Assembly (NCBI GenBank): GCA_945866125.1
Contig: CAMBFZ010000020.1
Location: 5,117-69,116 of the forward strand
Source of the DNA: Bordetella parapertussis
GTDB taxonomy: Bacteria; Pseudomonadota; Gammaproteobacteria; Burkholderiales; Burkholderiaceae_D
DNA: 64,000 bases
Direction: 5' to 3'
Within the stretch, counting starts at the first letter, position 1. Each line of letters begins with the position of its first letter. Position numbers and translations under genes: made by a program. Shown piece after piece: positions 34,795-43,551 of this stretch. Below the pieces are notes generated by a model that saw only the letters and a list, made by a program, of their open reading frames with translations, was not told where the DNA came from and did no database searches.

Positions 34795-35715
34795 ATGGAT
34801 ATCGAATGGCTAGAAGACTTTCTGGTTCTCTCAGACTTGTCGAGCTTCACACGCGCAGCCCAGATGCGAAACGTTACGCAGTCGGCATTTAGCCGCCGGA
34901 TTCGATCTCTCGAAGAATGGGTCGGCATTCCCCTCATCGACCGCGATACCGTGCCGCCCCGCCTGACCATGGCAGGGCATCTGTTCCGTGATTCCGCGCG
35001 CGAAATGGTGCGGCAACTGCAAGAGGCGCGCATTGCACTTGGCCATCGTACCCAAGCGTTTTCGGGCATCAAATTTTTTGTTTCACAAACGCTGGCCCAG
35101 CACTTTTTGCCTGAATGGTTCGCCAAACTCAACAAGCGCATCGGCGGCTTAAAATTCGATATCGCCACCGGCGGCACCTACGACGGCATGCTGGCGTTGT
35201 CGAGTGCGCGTTGCGATTTGCTGATGGCTTATTACAGCCCACTGGCCCCGATGACACTCGAAGAAAAATTCTATCCATCGGTTTATTTGGGCACGGATCG
35301 CCTGATTCCGGTCTGCGTAGCGGACGAATCAGGCGAGCCGCGTTTTACGCTAAACGACACACGAACGCGCAATATTCCGATGCTCGCGTATCCGCCGGAG
35401 ACTTTTTTTGGCCGGCTCTGTAATGGCCTCATTCGTTTCAGCGTGCACCACCCGCACTTTAATATCGTTGCCCAAAGTCCCTCGCCCGAGGTATTGCAAG
35501 CCTTGGTACAAAAAGGGGCCGGTATCGCTTGGTTGCCCGAGCGTTGTATTAAATTCGCTTTGCAAGAGGGTCGCTTAATCCAGGCCGGTGGTGACGCCTG
35601 GTGCTGCAACCTCGAGATTCGCCTTTACGTGTCACATGAGCGCACAAAAGTCCTGCAATCAAATCTATGGGAAAACATCAAAGAGTTACAAGAGGCCAGC
35701 CTCGCGGCAGGCTAG
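34795..35715 (+). CDS. LysR-family transcriptional regulator
   Basis: A 306-residue regulator. The winged HTH is at residues 1-62 (MDIEWLEDFLVLSDLSSFTRAAQ-VTQSAFSRRIRSLEEWVG) and the effector domain follows from about 90. The start matches LysR convention and is preceded by AGGGG. The HTH resembles the HypT (YjiE) subgroup, which senses hypochlorite in E. coli, but that is only a weak resemblance. Followed by an OmpR-like gene 50 bases downstream. Confidence 0.88.
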   Translation: MDIEWLEDFLVLSDLSSFTRAAQMRNVTQSAFSRRIRSLEEWVGIPLIDRDTVPPRLTMAGHLFRDSAREMVRQLQEARIALGHRTQAFSGIKFFVSQTLAQHFLPEWFAKLNKRIGGLKFDIATGGTYDGMLALSSARCDLLMAYYSPLAPMTLEEKFYPSVYLGTDRLIPVCVADESGEPRFTLNDTRTRNIPMLAYPPETFFGRLCNGLIRFSVHHPHFNIVAQSPSPEVLQALVQKGAGIAWLPERCIKFALQEGRLIQAGGDAWCCNLEIRLYVSHERTKVLQSNLWENIKELQEASLAAG

Positions 35716-35765
35716 CAGTCATGGCGCTCTCTCTGCAGTTTAATCAATGCTACAAAGGAGTCTGT

Positions 35766-36578
35766 ATGAGGATTTTTTTAAAAATCATGGGGCGCAGTCT
35801 TTACGAAAAACTGACCCGGGAAATGGCGGCCTTGCAATCGGCTTTTCCGAAACGCTACAAGCAAAACAAGCTCATCGACTGGCAGCTGATTTTGCTCGAT
35901 GAAAAACTTGACGTAACGATGCTGGCAAGCGAAGCACCCGACCTGTCAGTAATCCTCATTGACGCGCCCGACATCACTATCGTTGAGCAGCTAAGAACCT
36001 TGGCACGGCAGGAGTTTCTGTATATGGACAAGCTGCCCGATTATCCAAACGGGATTACCCCCATCATTGTGCTGTTTCAGCCCAGTGCGTTCATTCCAGG
36101 CCTGCTCGATATGCCGGAAATCGTATCGGACTGGATGCATGAGCCGGTATCGATGGAAGATATGGTGAGCCGGTTATTTTCCAGCATGCGACGCAAAAAG
36201 CAGCTGCCAACCGAAATGCAGTTTGGTCCGATCTCACTGCTGCCGGAGTCGCGCAAACTATTTTTTTGCGGCGAATCGGCCCAGCTAACGGCGGCCGAAC
36301 TTGTGGTGGCTGAACTATTTTTACATCATTTCGGCAGTGTTATTGTGCTCGAAGACATTGAGCTACTCTTTAAACTTGCCGACCGTTCAACTGAGGGCAG
36401 CAACATCCGCGTCACGATGTTTCAGCTGCGCTTCAAATTCGAAGCTGTTACGCACTGCCAGTTCACCTTGATGAGCGTTTACCGGGAGGGTTATGCGCTA
36501 AGGCAAATGCGTAACGATGATCCGGGGTTTACCTTTCCTGACTATGAGGCGCGTCAGGACGTCGCGGAATATCACTAG
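35766..36578 (+). CDS. Winged-helix regulator with a degenerate receiver-like domain
   Basis: A 270-residue protein. Residues about 160-248 resemble an OmpR/PhoB DNA-binding winged helix (LTAAELVVAELFLHHFG, SNIRVTMFQLRFKFE, SVYREGYALR). Residues about 35-145 recall a receiver fold (SVILIDAP, TPIIVLFQPS, WMHEPVSMEDMVSRLFSSMRR), but the N-terminal acidic pair is missing and the conserved Lys of the KP motif is Glu. It is therefore unlikely to be phosphorylated and has no adjacent kinase. ATG 35766 follows a strong AAAGGAG. Possibly cotranscribed with LysR. Confidence 0.72.
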   Translation: MRIFLKIMGRSLYEKLTREMAALQSAFPKRYKQNKLIDWQLILLDEKLDVTMLASEAPDLSVILIDAPDITIVEQLRTLARQEFLYMDKLPDYPNGITPIIVLFQPSAFIPGLLDMPEIVSDWMHEPVSMEDMVSRLFSSMRRKKQLPTEMQFGPISLLPESRKLFFCGESAQLTAAELVVAELFLHHFGSVIVLEDIELLFKLADRSTEGSNIRVTMFQLRFKFEAVTHCQFTLMSVYREGYALRQMRNDDPGFTFPDYEARQDVAEYH

Positions 36579-36597
36579 CGCAACGGGGCTGACCGCA

Positions 36598-37539
36598 TCA
36601 AAAACTAGCGCTTTCCGGTTGCTGCGCTAACCACGCGCGATTAAGTTTTTCGAGCAAGTCAGCTCGCTGTAGCCGATCCCGCCACCACTCCAGCGCGGCA
36701 CCTTTTTCACCGGCGCGCCAGGCGATATAAAAATTTTCAGGCGCGCGTGGCTCTTCGACTTTTTTTGGCACCAGCAAGCCGGCATCAATGGCTGGCTTGG
36801 CCATGCTTTCAGGTAAAAACCCGGCACCTACGCCAGCGATTTGAAACGCCAGTTTGCACTGTAAGTTTGGCACCGTCAGCGTGTCTTGGCCCAGCAGCAA
36901 GCCCACCGTACGAGGCGGCAGCAGTCGGGCTGAATCTGCCACGGAAATCATGCGATGGGCGATGAGATCAGCTTTGCCCAGCGGGTGCGTGAGTTTTGCC
37001 AGGGGATGTGATGGTGCCACCGCAAACACAAATCGCACGCTCCCCAAAGGCGCACTCACGTATCCTCCACCAGGTGGCCCCTCGCCAGCTGCACCGATCA
37101 AAAAATCAACCCGGCGGTCCAGCAGGGCTTCCCACGTGCCTGACAGCGCCTCCTGCGACAAGCGCAAGCGCGTGCTGTCGGCGACACGGTAAAAGGATTT
37201 GATGTCGTCTCCAATCAAGGCCGGCGAAAACAATAAATCCAAACCAATCGAAAACTCCGTCTCCCACCCACTCGCCACCCGCCGAACTTTGTGCTCGAGA
37301 TCGCGCGCCGCTTTGACCAAAAATCGTCCTTCTTCCAATAAAGCACGGCCTGCCGTGGTCAGCAACACTTTAGGACCGGCACGCTCAAATACTTGTACAC
37401 CAAGATCATCTTCAAGCTTGGAGACGGAGTATGAAATGGTCGACGGAACCCGGAACAACTCTTTGGCCGCCGCAGCAAAGGACCCGGCCCGGTCAATCGC
37501 GTCCAGTAGCTGCAGTGCATCGAGGGTGAGCTTTAGCAT
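36598..37539 (-). CDS. LysR-family transcriptional regulator (divergent from pirin)
   Basis: A 313-residue LysR protein. Its HTH is at residues 1-62 (LTLDALQLLDAIDRAGSFAAAAKELFRVPSTISYSVSKLEDDLG), followed by a substrate-binding-protein-like effector domain. It is divergent from the pirin-azoreductase pair, the normal place for their regulator. The intergenic region has a palindrome at 37667. Effector unknown. Confidence 0.9.
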   Translation of the reverse strand: MLKLTLDALQLLDAIDRAGSFAAAAKELFRVPSTISYSVSKLEDDLGVQVFERAGPKVLLTTAGRALLEEGRFLVKAARDLEHKVRRVASGWETEFSIGLDLLFSPALIGDDIKSFYRVADSTRLRLSQEALSGTWEALLDRRVDFLIGAAGEGPPGGGYVSAPLGSVRFVFAVAPSHPLAKLTHPLGKADLIAHRMISVADSARLLPPRTVGLLLGQDTLTVPNLQCKLAFQIAGVGAGFLPESMAKPAIDAGLLVPKKVEEPRAPENFYIAWRAGEKGAALEWWRDRLQRADLLEKLNRAWLAQQPESASF

Positions 37540-37717
37540 TCGAAATTTTTGATCATAAATTGGTAAATTATTCGCTTTTCGTCGGCTTAATACTTCACCG
37601 ATAATCAGTCGACACTAAAAAACCAATAATTTGAGGAGCAACTGGGTTTTTAACTGCAAAAACTGAAATTCGAATTAATTGTATCAACTTCACCAATCTT
37701 ATTCCAGCGAGGCAACA
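37540..37717. promoter_or_regulatory. LysR/pirin divergent promoter region with an AATTCGAATT palindrome
   Basis: The 178-base gap holds a perfect ten-base palindrome, AATTCGAATT, at 37667-37676, 42 bases before the pirin ATG. A related ATTCGAAAT lies directly beside the LysR start codon. Such paired half-sites would suit autoregulation by LysR, but binding is unproven. Confidence 0.4.
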
Positions 37718-38419
37718 ATGATTGAGAGTCGCAAAAGTAACGAGCGTGGTGTCGCCAACTTGGGTTGGCTTGACTCGCGGCATACCTTTTCATTCGGTCA
37801 CTACCACGACCCGCGACATATGGGATTTGGGCCACTGCTGGTCATCAATGAAGACAAGGTCGAGCCAGGTCAGGGATTTGGCACCCACGGTCACCGGGAT
37901 ATGGAGATTATTTCCTATGTGCTTGAAGGCGAACTCGCCCACAAGGACAACATGGGAAATGGCTCGGTGCTGCGCTACGGCGATGTGCAGCGCATGAGCG
38001 CGGGTACGGGTGTCATGCACAGCGAATTTAATCATTCGCCTGACAGTCGGGTGCATTTTTTGCAGATTTGGATACAGCCAGCTACGAAGGGCAATACGCC
38101 GGGCTACGAAGAAAAGCATTTCGATGTCGCATCGAAAAAAGGACAGCTGCGCCTGATCGCGTCACCGGATGGCGCCTACGGCTCGGTCACGATTCATCAG
38201 GACGCGCGACTCTATGCTGCCATCCTTGAAGGCGATGATCTGATCAGCCACCCCCTGGAGCCCGGTCGCACTGCTTACCTGCACCTGATCCGCGGCGAGC
38301 TGACGGTGAACGGTACCCGCTTAAGCGGTGGTGACGCACTCAAATTTAGCGGCGAAGACGTCGTTACAGCCAGCGACGCCAAGTCCGCCGAATTTTTACT
38401 ATTTGATTTGCCTTACTGA
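37718..38419 (+). CDS. Pirin-family protein, YhhW type
   Basis: A 233-residue bicupin close to E. coli YhhW (231 residues), which cleaves quercetin in vitro. It begins MIESRKSNERGVANLGWLDS and contains the metal-site pattern FGTHGHRDMEI and GVMHSEFNHS (HxH and H-x-E type). Acts as a cytosolic cupin, possibly in oxidative or flavonoid stress. ATG 37718 matches YhhW. Followed 24 bases later by azoR; the pair is likely controlled by the divergent LysR. Confidence 0.93.
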   Translation: MIESRKSNERGVANLGWLDSRHTFSFGHYHDPRHMGFGPLLVINEDKVEPGQGFGTHGHRDMEIISYVLEGELAHKDNMGNGSVLRYGDVQRMSAGTGVMHSEFNHSPDSRVHFLQIWIQPATKGNTPGYEEKHFDVASKKGQLRLIASPDGAYGSVTIHQDARLYAAILEGDDLISHPLEPGRTAYLHLIRGELTVNGTRLSGGDALKFSGEDVVTASDAKSAEFLLFDLPY

Positions 38420-38443
38420 CCTCTCCCAACCGACTGGAACACC

Positions 38444-39058
38444 ATGACGACCATTCTTCACATTAGCAGCAGCGTCCGCAGCACCGGCTCCCTCTCCCGT
38501 CAGCTCACGAACGAATTCGTGGCCAAACTTAGAGCAGCACACGCAGACAGCACCGTAATTGAGCGCGACCTTGCCGCGCAGCCAGTGCCGCACCTGACCG
38601 AACAGATGATGGGCGCGTATTTCACGCCGGTTGAACAGCGAACGCCAGAGCAAAACAAAATCGTCAAGTTATCGGACGATCTGGTCGCCGAGTTAATGGC
38701 CGCTCAACTCGTCGTCATCGGCGCTCCGATGTATAACTTCTCAATCAGCTCCACCCTGAAGGCCTGGGTCGACCATATTGCCCGCGCCGGCATGACCTTC
38801 CAGTACGGCGCCAACGGCCCCGAAGGGCTGGTCAAGGGTAAAAAATTCGTGATTTTCACTGCACGAGGCGGCGTCTACTCCGAAGGCCCGGCCAAGGTGA
38901 TGGATTTTCAGGAAAATTATTTGCGCGCCGTGCTTGGCTTTTTGGGCATCACTGACATTAGCTTTGTCCATAGTGAAGGTTTGGCAATGGGCGAGGAAGC
39001 GGTGAATACCGCTTTATCCGGCAGCCGGTCTGCTATCGAGGGCTTGATTGCGGCATAA
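38444..39058 (+). CDS. azoR: FMN-dependent NADH-azoreductase
   Basis: A 204-residue flavodoxin-fold enzyme. It has HISSSVRSTGSLSRQLTNEF near the N-terminus (FMN phosphate loop), GAPMYNFSISSTLKAWVDHIARAGMTF, and TARGGVYSEGPA. These match AzoR, which reduces azo dyes and quinones by two-electron transfer. It lies 24 bases after the pirin gene and ends before a likely terminator at 39081. Confidence 0.93.
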   Translation: MTTILHISSSVRSTGSLSRQLTNEFVAKLRAAHADSTVIERDLAAQPVPHLTEQMMGAYFTPVEQRTPEQNKIVKLSDDLVAELMAAQLVVIGAPMYNFSISSTLKAWVDHIARAGMTFQYGANGPEGLVKGKKFVIFTARGGVYSEGPAKVMDFQENYLRAVLGFLGITDISFVHSEGLAMGEEAVNTALSGSRSAIEGLIAA

Positions 39059-39080
39059 TCGCGGCTGACCAGCAATAACG

Positions 39081-39116
39081 CGGCGCGCAGCAGTGCGGCG
39101 CCGTGTTTTTTGTTTT
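39081..39116 (+). terminator. Probable terminator after azoR
   Basis: CGGCGC (39081-39086) pairs with GCGCCG (39098-39103), followed by a T-rich run. The stem is short and the loop is 11 bases. Confidence 0.55.
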
Positions 39117-39142
39117 ACCGCCCGAATGCAAGGTTTTTTACC

Positions 39143-39796
39143 ATGTCCCACTCCTCCAGCGCCGCTGCCTCGTTAGAGCACGTTGCCAGCTGCGCCCTTC
39201 CGACCCCTTGGGCGAGCTTTGAATTGCATGCGTTTCTTGAAGCCGCCACTGGCAAGGAGCACCTCGCCCTAACGCTCGGTAGTATCGGCGATGGCTTACC
39301 GGTCTTAACCCGGCTGCATTCTGAGTGCCTCACCGGTGACACCCTCTTTAGCCAGCGCTGTGACTGCGGCGCGCAACTCGAGGGCGCGCTGCGCAAGATT
39401 GCCGAGGAGGGTCGCGGGATCCTGCTCTATCTGCGTCAGGAAGGCCGCGGGATTGGTCTCATCAACAAAATACGCGCCTATGGCTTGCAGGAGCATGGTG
39501 CCGATACCGTCGAAGCCAACCACCAGCTCGGCTTTGCTGACGACTTGCGTAATTACGCAATCTGTGCACCGATGCTGCGGCACTTCGCTATCCAGTCAGT
39601 CAAGCTGATGACCAATAATCCACGCAAAATTGAGGCGCTCAACAAACTGGGCTTGCCTGCCGAGCGGGTGGAACTCATCACCGCAAGCACGCGATTTAAT
39701 GAACGCTATCTGGCCACCAAGGCCAGCAAGCTCGGTCATCTTCTGACAGCAGCACCGGCCCATGCGCCGGTAGATCACAAGACTGCGGAAAAATAA
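39143..39796 (+). CDS. ribA: GTP cyclohydrolase II
   Basis: A 217-residue enzyme for the first committed step of riboflavin synthesis from GTP. The zinc-binding set is C-LTGDTLFSQRCDC, followed by LYLRQEGRGIGLINKIRAYGLQEHGADTVEAN, the GTP and catalytic region, and LMTNNPRKI. It is a stand-alone RibA without RibB fusion. ATG 39143 is chosen because the family begins near there; AAGG lies upstream. FMN demand of azoR may explain the neighbourhood, but that is weak. Confidence 0.93.
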   Translation: MSHSSSAAASLEHVASCALPTPWASFELHAFLEAATGKEHLALTLGSIGDGLPVLTRLHSECLTGDTLFSQRCDCGAQLEGALRKIAEEGRGILLYLRQEGRGIGLINKIRAYGLQEHGADTVEANHQLGFADDLRNYAICAPMLRHFAIQSVKLMTNNPRKIEALNKLGLPAERVELITASTRFNERYLATKASKLGHLLTAAPAHAPVDHKTAEK

Positions 39797-40131
39797 GCAT
39801 CCCGCCTACCCGTTCTCCGCAAAATCAAGTTCGTCTCTGCACGGCGTCAGTAATCTGAGGACGGATGTAGCGTTTTATTGATCAAACAGTGAAATCGGAT
39901 ACTGGCCAGTCAAAAAATAAACATCACTGCGACAGTGATGCTGCGTCGCGCCAAAATGGACGGGCGAAGGTGATTTTTTTCCTTTGAATCCGTTGAGATT
40001 TTAGACTTTTTGCGACGCAAGAAAGCCTCAATTCTCATTCGTGATCAACGCGACAACGTAGTAGTGCGTTACTACCCGCCCGTCAACCGGGCATTGAATA
40101 ATTGCCCTTGTTAAATTAAATTCTAAAAGCA
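39797..40131. other. Intergenic region with several hairpins upstream of the glyoxalase-like gene
   Basis: A 335-base gap without a gene. It holds a perfect CATCACTG/CAGTGATG inverted repeat at 39922-39940. Nearer the gene are GTAGTA/TACTAC (40058-40075), GCCCG/CGGGC (40078-40092) and GGGCA/TGCCC (40089-40107). The last two cannot form together. The pattern could be a structured leader; no known riboswitch was recognised. Confidence 0.45.
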
Positions 40132-40527
40132 ATGCCAAAAATCATTCACACCATGATTCGGGTCCTGGATCCAGTTCGCTCATTAAAATTTTATGCCGAG
40201 GGTTTTGGTTTTGCGATAACGCATCGACTTGACTTCGATGATTTTTCGCTGATCTACATAAAAAATCCTGAGAATGATTTCGAAATCGAACTGACCCATA
40301 ATTTCAGTCGCACTGAGCCCTACACGCATGGCGACGGCTATGGCCATTATGCGTTTGTTACCGATGACCTTGACGCCATGCACGGCAAGCTCAGTGCACT
40401 GGGTTACGCGCCGGCGGCGATCAAAGAATTCAAAAGAGACGATGCCTTGCTGGCACGTTTTTTCTTTGTCCAGGACCCGGACGGATACAAGATCGAAGTG
40501 CTCCAGACCGGAGGGCACTATCGTTAG
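40132..40527 (+). CDS. Glyoxalase/VOC protein (GloA-like)
   Basis: A 131-residue VOC protein that resembles glyoxalase I. The four metal ligands are placed as in GloA: H6, E53 (IELTHN), H72 (GHYAF) and E122 (KIEVLQ). It should isomerise a hemithioacetal of methylglyoxal and glutathione to lactoylglutathione, or a related substrate. It stands just upstream of a GMC dehydrogenase operon; protection from reactive carbonyls would fit, but this is inference. Confidence 0.85.
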   Translation: MPKIIHTMIRVLDPVRSLKFYAEGFGFAITHRLDFDDFSLIYIKNPENDFEIELTHNFSRTEPYTHGDGYGHYAFVTDDLDAMHGKLSALGYAPAAIKEFKRDDALLARFFFVQDPDGYKIEVLQTGGHYR

Positions 40528-40587
40528 TTTGAAAGCCGGTGCAGTAATGTCGTTTGCATTAAAAAATAAAACATCGAGGAGACAAAG

Positions 40588-41124
40588 ATGACCACACCCC
40601 AGCAGCCAAAACGCCGGCAGTTTTTTAAGATTGCCTCCGCAGGAACCGTTGCTACCGCAAGCGGCACCCTGCCCATGCTCTTTACTCCCAATGCCGCACT
40701 GGCAGAGGAAGTACTGGGCTCAGAAGTCTTCAATACCATCGTGAAGATGGCGCGCGATATTTTCCCGCATGATCGTTTTGCTGATCGCCTGTATGCCAAT
40801 GCCGTTGGCGTCTATGCAGATCAGGCCAAGGCAGATGCCGGTCTCAAGCAAACCTTGCTTGACGGCGTGGCCCAGGCCAACAAAGCAGCCAACGATAAGT
40901 TTGGCAAAAATTACGTCGATGTCGGCACTGAAGAACAGCGTCTTCAAATTCTTCAAGGCATGGTCTCCAGCCCTCTGTTCGGCAAGCTGCGCGGCGACCT
41001 CGTGGTGAGCCTCTATAACCAGCCTGAAGTGTGGGCTGAACTAGGTTACCAGGGCCCGTCGGCTGAGTTCGGTGGCTATATCAACCGCGGCTTCAACGAC
41101 CAGGACTGGATGGACAAGGCCTAA
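40588..41124 (+). CDS. Tat-exported small subunit of a GMC-type dehydrogenase (gluconate 2-dehydrogenase subunit 3-like)
   Basis: A 178-residue protein with a twin-arginine signal (KRRQFFKIASAG, cleavage near ALA-EE). The body resembles the gamma subunit of membrane FAD glucose or gluconate dehydrogenases, a Tat escort that carries the folded catalytic subunit to the periplasm. AGGAGACAAAG precedes the ATG. It is 41 bases upstream of the GMC catalytic gene, the usual gamma-alpha-beta order. Confidence 0.87.
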   Translation: MTTPQQPKRRQFFKIASAGTVATASGTLPMLFTPNAALAEEVLGSEVFNTIVKMARDIFPHDRFADRLYANAVGVYADQAKADAGLKQTLLDGVAQANKAANDKFGKNYVDVGTEEQRLQILQGMVSSPLFGKLRGDLVVSLYNQPEVWAELGYQGPSAEFGGYINRGFNDQDWMDKA

Positions 41125-41165
41125 GGTCCTCGTCCACCACACACCGAGAATATAGGGAGACAAAA

Positions 41166-42737
41166 ATGGCTTCAAAAAAATTCGACCTCAATGATGAGGT
41201 AGTGGTAATCATCGGTTCCGGCGCAGGCGGCGGCACCTTGGGTAATGAACTGGCGCAAAAAGGGATTAACGTCGTGATCCTCGAAGCAGGAAAGCGCCAC
41301 GAAATCAATGATTTTGAAAACGATGAATGGCCAATGTTCAGCAAAATTTCATGGCTGGACAAGCGCACGACTTCCGGCACCTGGCGCGTTGCCAAAGACT
41401 TCCCCAATCTGCCGGCATGGATCGTCAAAGCGGTCGGTGGATCGACGGTGCATTGGGCCGGCGCATCGCTGCGTTTCCAGGAACATGAGTATGCGGCGCG
41501 TACCCACTACGGCGAAGTCAAAGGCGCCAATTTGATCGACTGGCCAATCACGCTCAAGGAAATGGCACCTTATTACGCTCGTGCAGAAGACAAAATGGGC
41601 GTAACCGGGACCAACAACATTCCTCGGCTGCCTGGCAATAACAACTATAAAGTTCTCGCAGCGGGCGCAAAAAAGATGGGGTACACCAAATTCCACACTG
41701 GGAATATGGCCATTAATTCGCAGCCACGTGACGGTCGCGGATCCTGCCAGCAGATCGGCTTTTGCTTCCAGGGCTGTAAGTCTGGCGCAAAATGGTCCAC
41801 GCTCTATACCGAAATTCCAAAGGGCGAAAAAACCGGCCATCTCGAAGTGCGCAGCGATGCACAAGCACTGAAAATCGAGCACAACGCCAAAGGTAAAGTC
41901 ACCGGTGTTCTCTACGGCGACTCCAAAGGCAATCGCTACTTCCAAAAAGCACGCGTGGTCTGCGTGGCGGGTAACTCCATCGAGTCCCCACGTCTACTGC
42001 TCAATTCGGCTACGACGATGTTCCCGAACGGTCTGGCCAATTCGTCCGGTCAAGTCGGCAAAAACTATATGCGCCACATGACCGGTTCGGTCTACGCGAT
42101 TTACGAAAATCCGGTGCATATGTTCCGTGGTACCACGATGGCCGGTATCGTGCAGGATGAATCACGCCATGATCCAAGCCGCGGGTTTGTCGGCGGCTAT
42201 GAAATGGAAACGCTGTCTTTGGGGGTGCCGTTCTTGGCTGCCTTCCTTGATCCCGGCACCTGGGGACGTGACTTCTCCAACGCCATGGACGCTTATGACA
42301 ACATGGCCGGCATGTGGTTAGTCGGTGAAGACATGCCGCAAGAGAGCAATTGCGTCACCTTGCATGGCTCGGAAAAAGACCAATTTGGCCTGCCGATTCC
42401 GAACGTACAGTTTAGCGACCACGAAAACGATCTCGCCATGCGTAACCACGGCTTCAAGCAAGCCAAGGCGCTCTATGAGTCCATCGGTGCCAAGCGCGTG
42501 ATCTACACGCCGCCGTATCCGTCGACCCATAATCTGGGCACCAACCGTATGAGCGCCAAAGCACGTGATGGCGTCGTCAACAAGTGGGGCCAGACGCACG
42601 ACATCAGCAACCTGTTTGTATCCGACGGTAGCCAGTTCACCTCGGGTGCCGCAGAAAATCCGACACTGACCATCGTGTCGCTGGCGATCCGCCAGGCTGA
42701 GTTCATTGCGCGCAGCATGGCGAGCAAGGAGCTGTAA
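41166..42737 (+). CDS. GMC-family FAD dehydrogenase, catalytic subunit
   Basis: A 523-residue flavoprotein. The FAD motif is GSGAGGG (17-23). GSTVHWAGASLRF and the C-terminal STHNLGTNRMS belong to the GMC fold; the His there is the likely catalytic base. Residues C194-x5-C200-x3-C204 resemble the cysteine motif of FAD glucose dehydrogenases that binds a 3Fe-4S relay; this is inference. It has no own signal and should ride with the Tat subunit upstream. The substrate could be glucose, gluconate, sorbitol or an alcohol. Its stop overlaps the cytochrome start (TAATG). Confidence 0.9.
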   Translation: MASKKFDLNDEVVVIIGSGAGGGTLGNELAQKGINVVILEAGKRHEINDFENDEWPMFSKISWLDKRTTSGTWRVAKDFPNLPAWIVKAVGGSTVHWAGASLRFQEHEYAARTHYGEVKGANLIDWPITLKEMAPYYARAEDKMGVTGTNNIPRLPGNNNYKVLAAGAKKMGYTKFHTGNMAINSQPRDGRGSCQQIGFCFQGCKSGAKWSTLYTEIPKGEKTGHLEVRSDAQALKIEHNAKGKVTGVLYGDSKGNRYFQKARVVCVAGNSIESPRLLLNSATTMFPNGLANSSGQVGKNYMRHMTGSVYAIYENPVHMFRGTTMAGIVQDESRHDPSRGFVGGYEMETLSLGVPFLAAFLDPGTWGRDFSNAMDAYDNMAGMWLVGEDMPQESNCVTLHGSEKDQFGLPIPNVQFSDHENDLAMRNHGFKQAKALYESIGAKRVIYTPPYPSTHNLGTNRMSAKARDGVVNKWGQTHDISNLFVSDGSQFTSGAAENPTLTIVSLAIRQAEFIARSMASKEL

Positions 42738-43123
42738 TGAAAGCAGCATGGATGAAGCCGTCCATGCTGCTGACTGCCGCCCTGATGTCCGGGGCAGCAG
42801 TCAGCAGTGCTTACGCCGACCCGGCGGGCGAAAAACTATTCAAGCAGCAGTGCGCTGCCTGCCATGCGGTCGCTGCCGATGCACCCAGAGGAATGGGGCC
42901 GAACTTACTCGGTATCGTGGGCAGAGCTGCCGGCCAGATGACGGGATTTCCGTATTCAAATGAATTCAAAAAAGGCATGTCCGACAAGACCTGGTCACCC
43001 GAGCTACTGGACGCATGGCTCGAAGATCCGCAGAACCTCGCGCCAGGTACCTACATGATGTATAAACAGGGCGATGCAGCCATTCGCAAAAGCATCATCG
43101 ACTATCTGCAGACAGCAAAGTAG
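42737..43123 (+). CDS. Periplasmic single-heme cytochrome c
   Basis: A 128-residue protein with a signal peptide (to about ADP) and one heme site, C39-A-A-C42-H43. The axial Met is probably in the late APGTYMMYK segment. It resembles small class I cytochromes such as c-552/c2. As third gene of the dehydrogenase operon it should take electrons from the GMC subunit. Related FAD dehydrogenases usually use a larger three-heme beta subunit, so the single heme is a departure. Confidence 0.9.
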   Translation: MKAAWMKPSMLLTAALMSGAAVSSAYADPAGEKLFKQQCAACHAVAADAPRGMGPNLLGIVGRAAGQMTGFPYSNEFKKGMSDKTWSPELLDAWLEDPQNLAPGTYMMYKQGDAAIRKSIIDYLQTAK

Positions 43124-43185
43124 TCTAAATAATAACCAAGACGGTGCGCTACGAAGCGACACCCGAAGAGACAGCAGGAGACAAC

Positions 43186-43551
43186 ATGTGCGACATTTAT
43201 GTAAGTGCAGACCCGATTCATTATGAGCAGCGTACCCGTTCGATGCGCATTCGTGGCGTCGTTACCAGTATCCGTCTTGAAAATCTGTGCTGGGATGTAC
43301 TCGCGCGCATCGCCTCAAAAGACCAGATGACGACCAACCAGCTCATCAGTCAGCTCTACGATGAAATCATCGCCCGGCAGGGGCGGGTCGATAATCTCTC
43401 CTCATTCTTGCGTGTGTCTTGTATGCGTTATCTGTCCTACGTCGCCGAGAAGCACGAGAAAGACCATCTGATGATGAGTCAGCCTGCCGACGTGACAGAA
43501 AAAATGCCGGGTCAGGTACACAAATTGACCATGCGCCGTCAGGCTTCCTAG
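43186..43551 (+). CDS. Ribbon-helix-helix (RHH_4-like) protein
   Basis: A 121-residue protein. RSMRIRGVVTSIRLENLCWDVLARIASKDQMTTNQLISQLYDE fits the RHH_4 DNA-binding fold, with a second NLSSFLRVSCMRYL block typical of that family. The ATG at 43186 follows GCAGGAG. It is 62 bases after the cytochrome gene and may be part of its operon, possibly as autorepressor; this is unproven. Confidence 0.82.
   Translation: MCDIYVSADPIHYEQRTRSMRIRGVVTSIRLENLCWDVLARIASKDQMTTNQLISQLYDEIIARQGRVDNLSSFLRVSCMRYLSYVAEKHEKDHLMMSQPADVTEKMPGQVHKLTMRRQAS

Noticed and set aside
39922..39940. CATCACTG/CAGTGATG hairpin as terminator of ribA
   Set aside because: No T-run follows and it is about 125 bases from the ribA stop; it could be an operator or chance palindrome.
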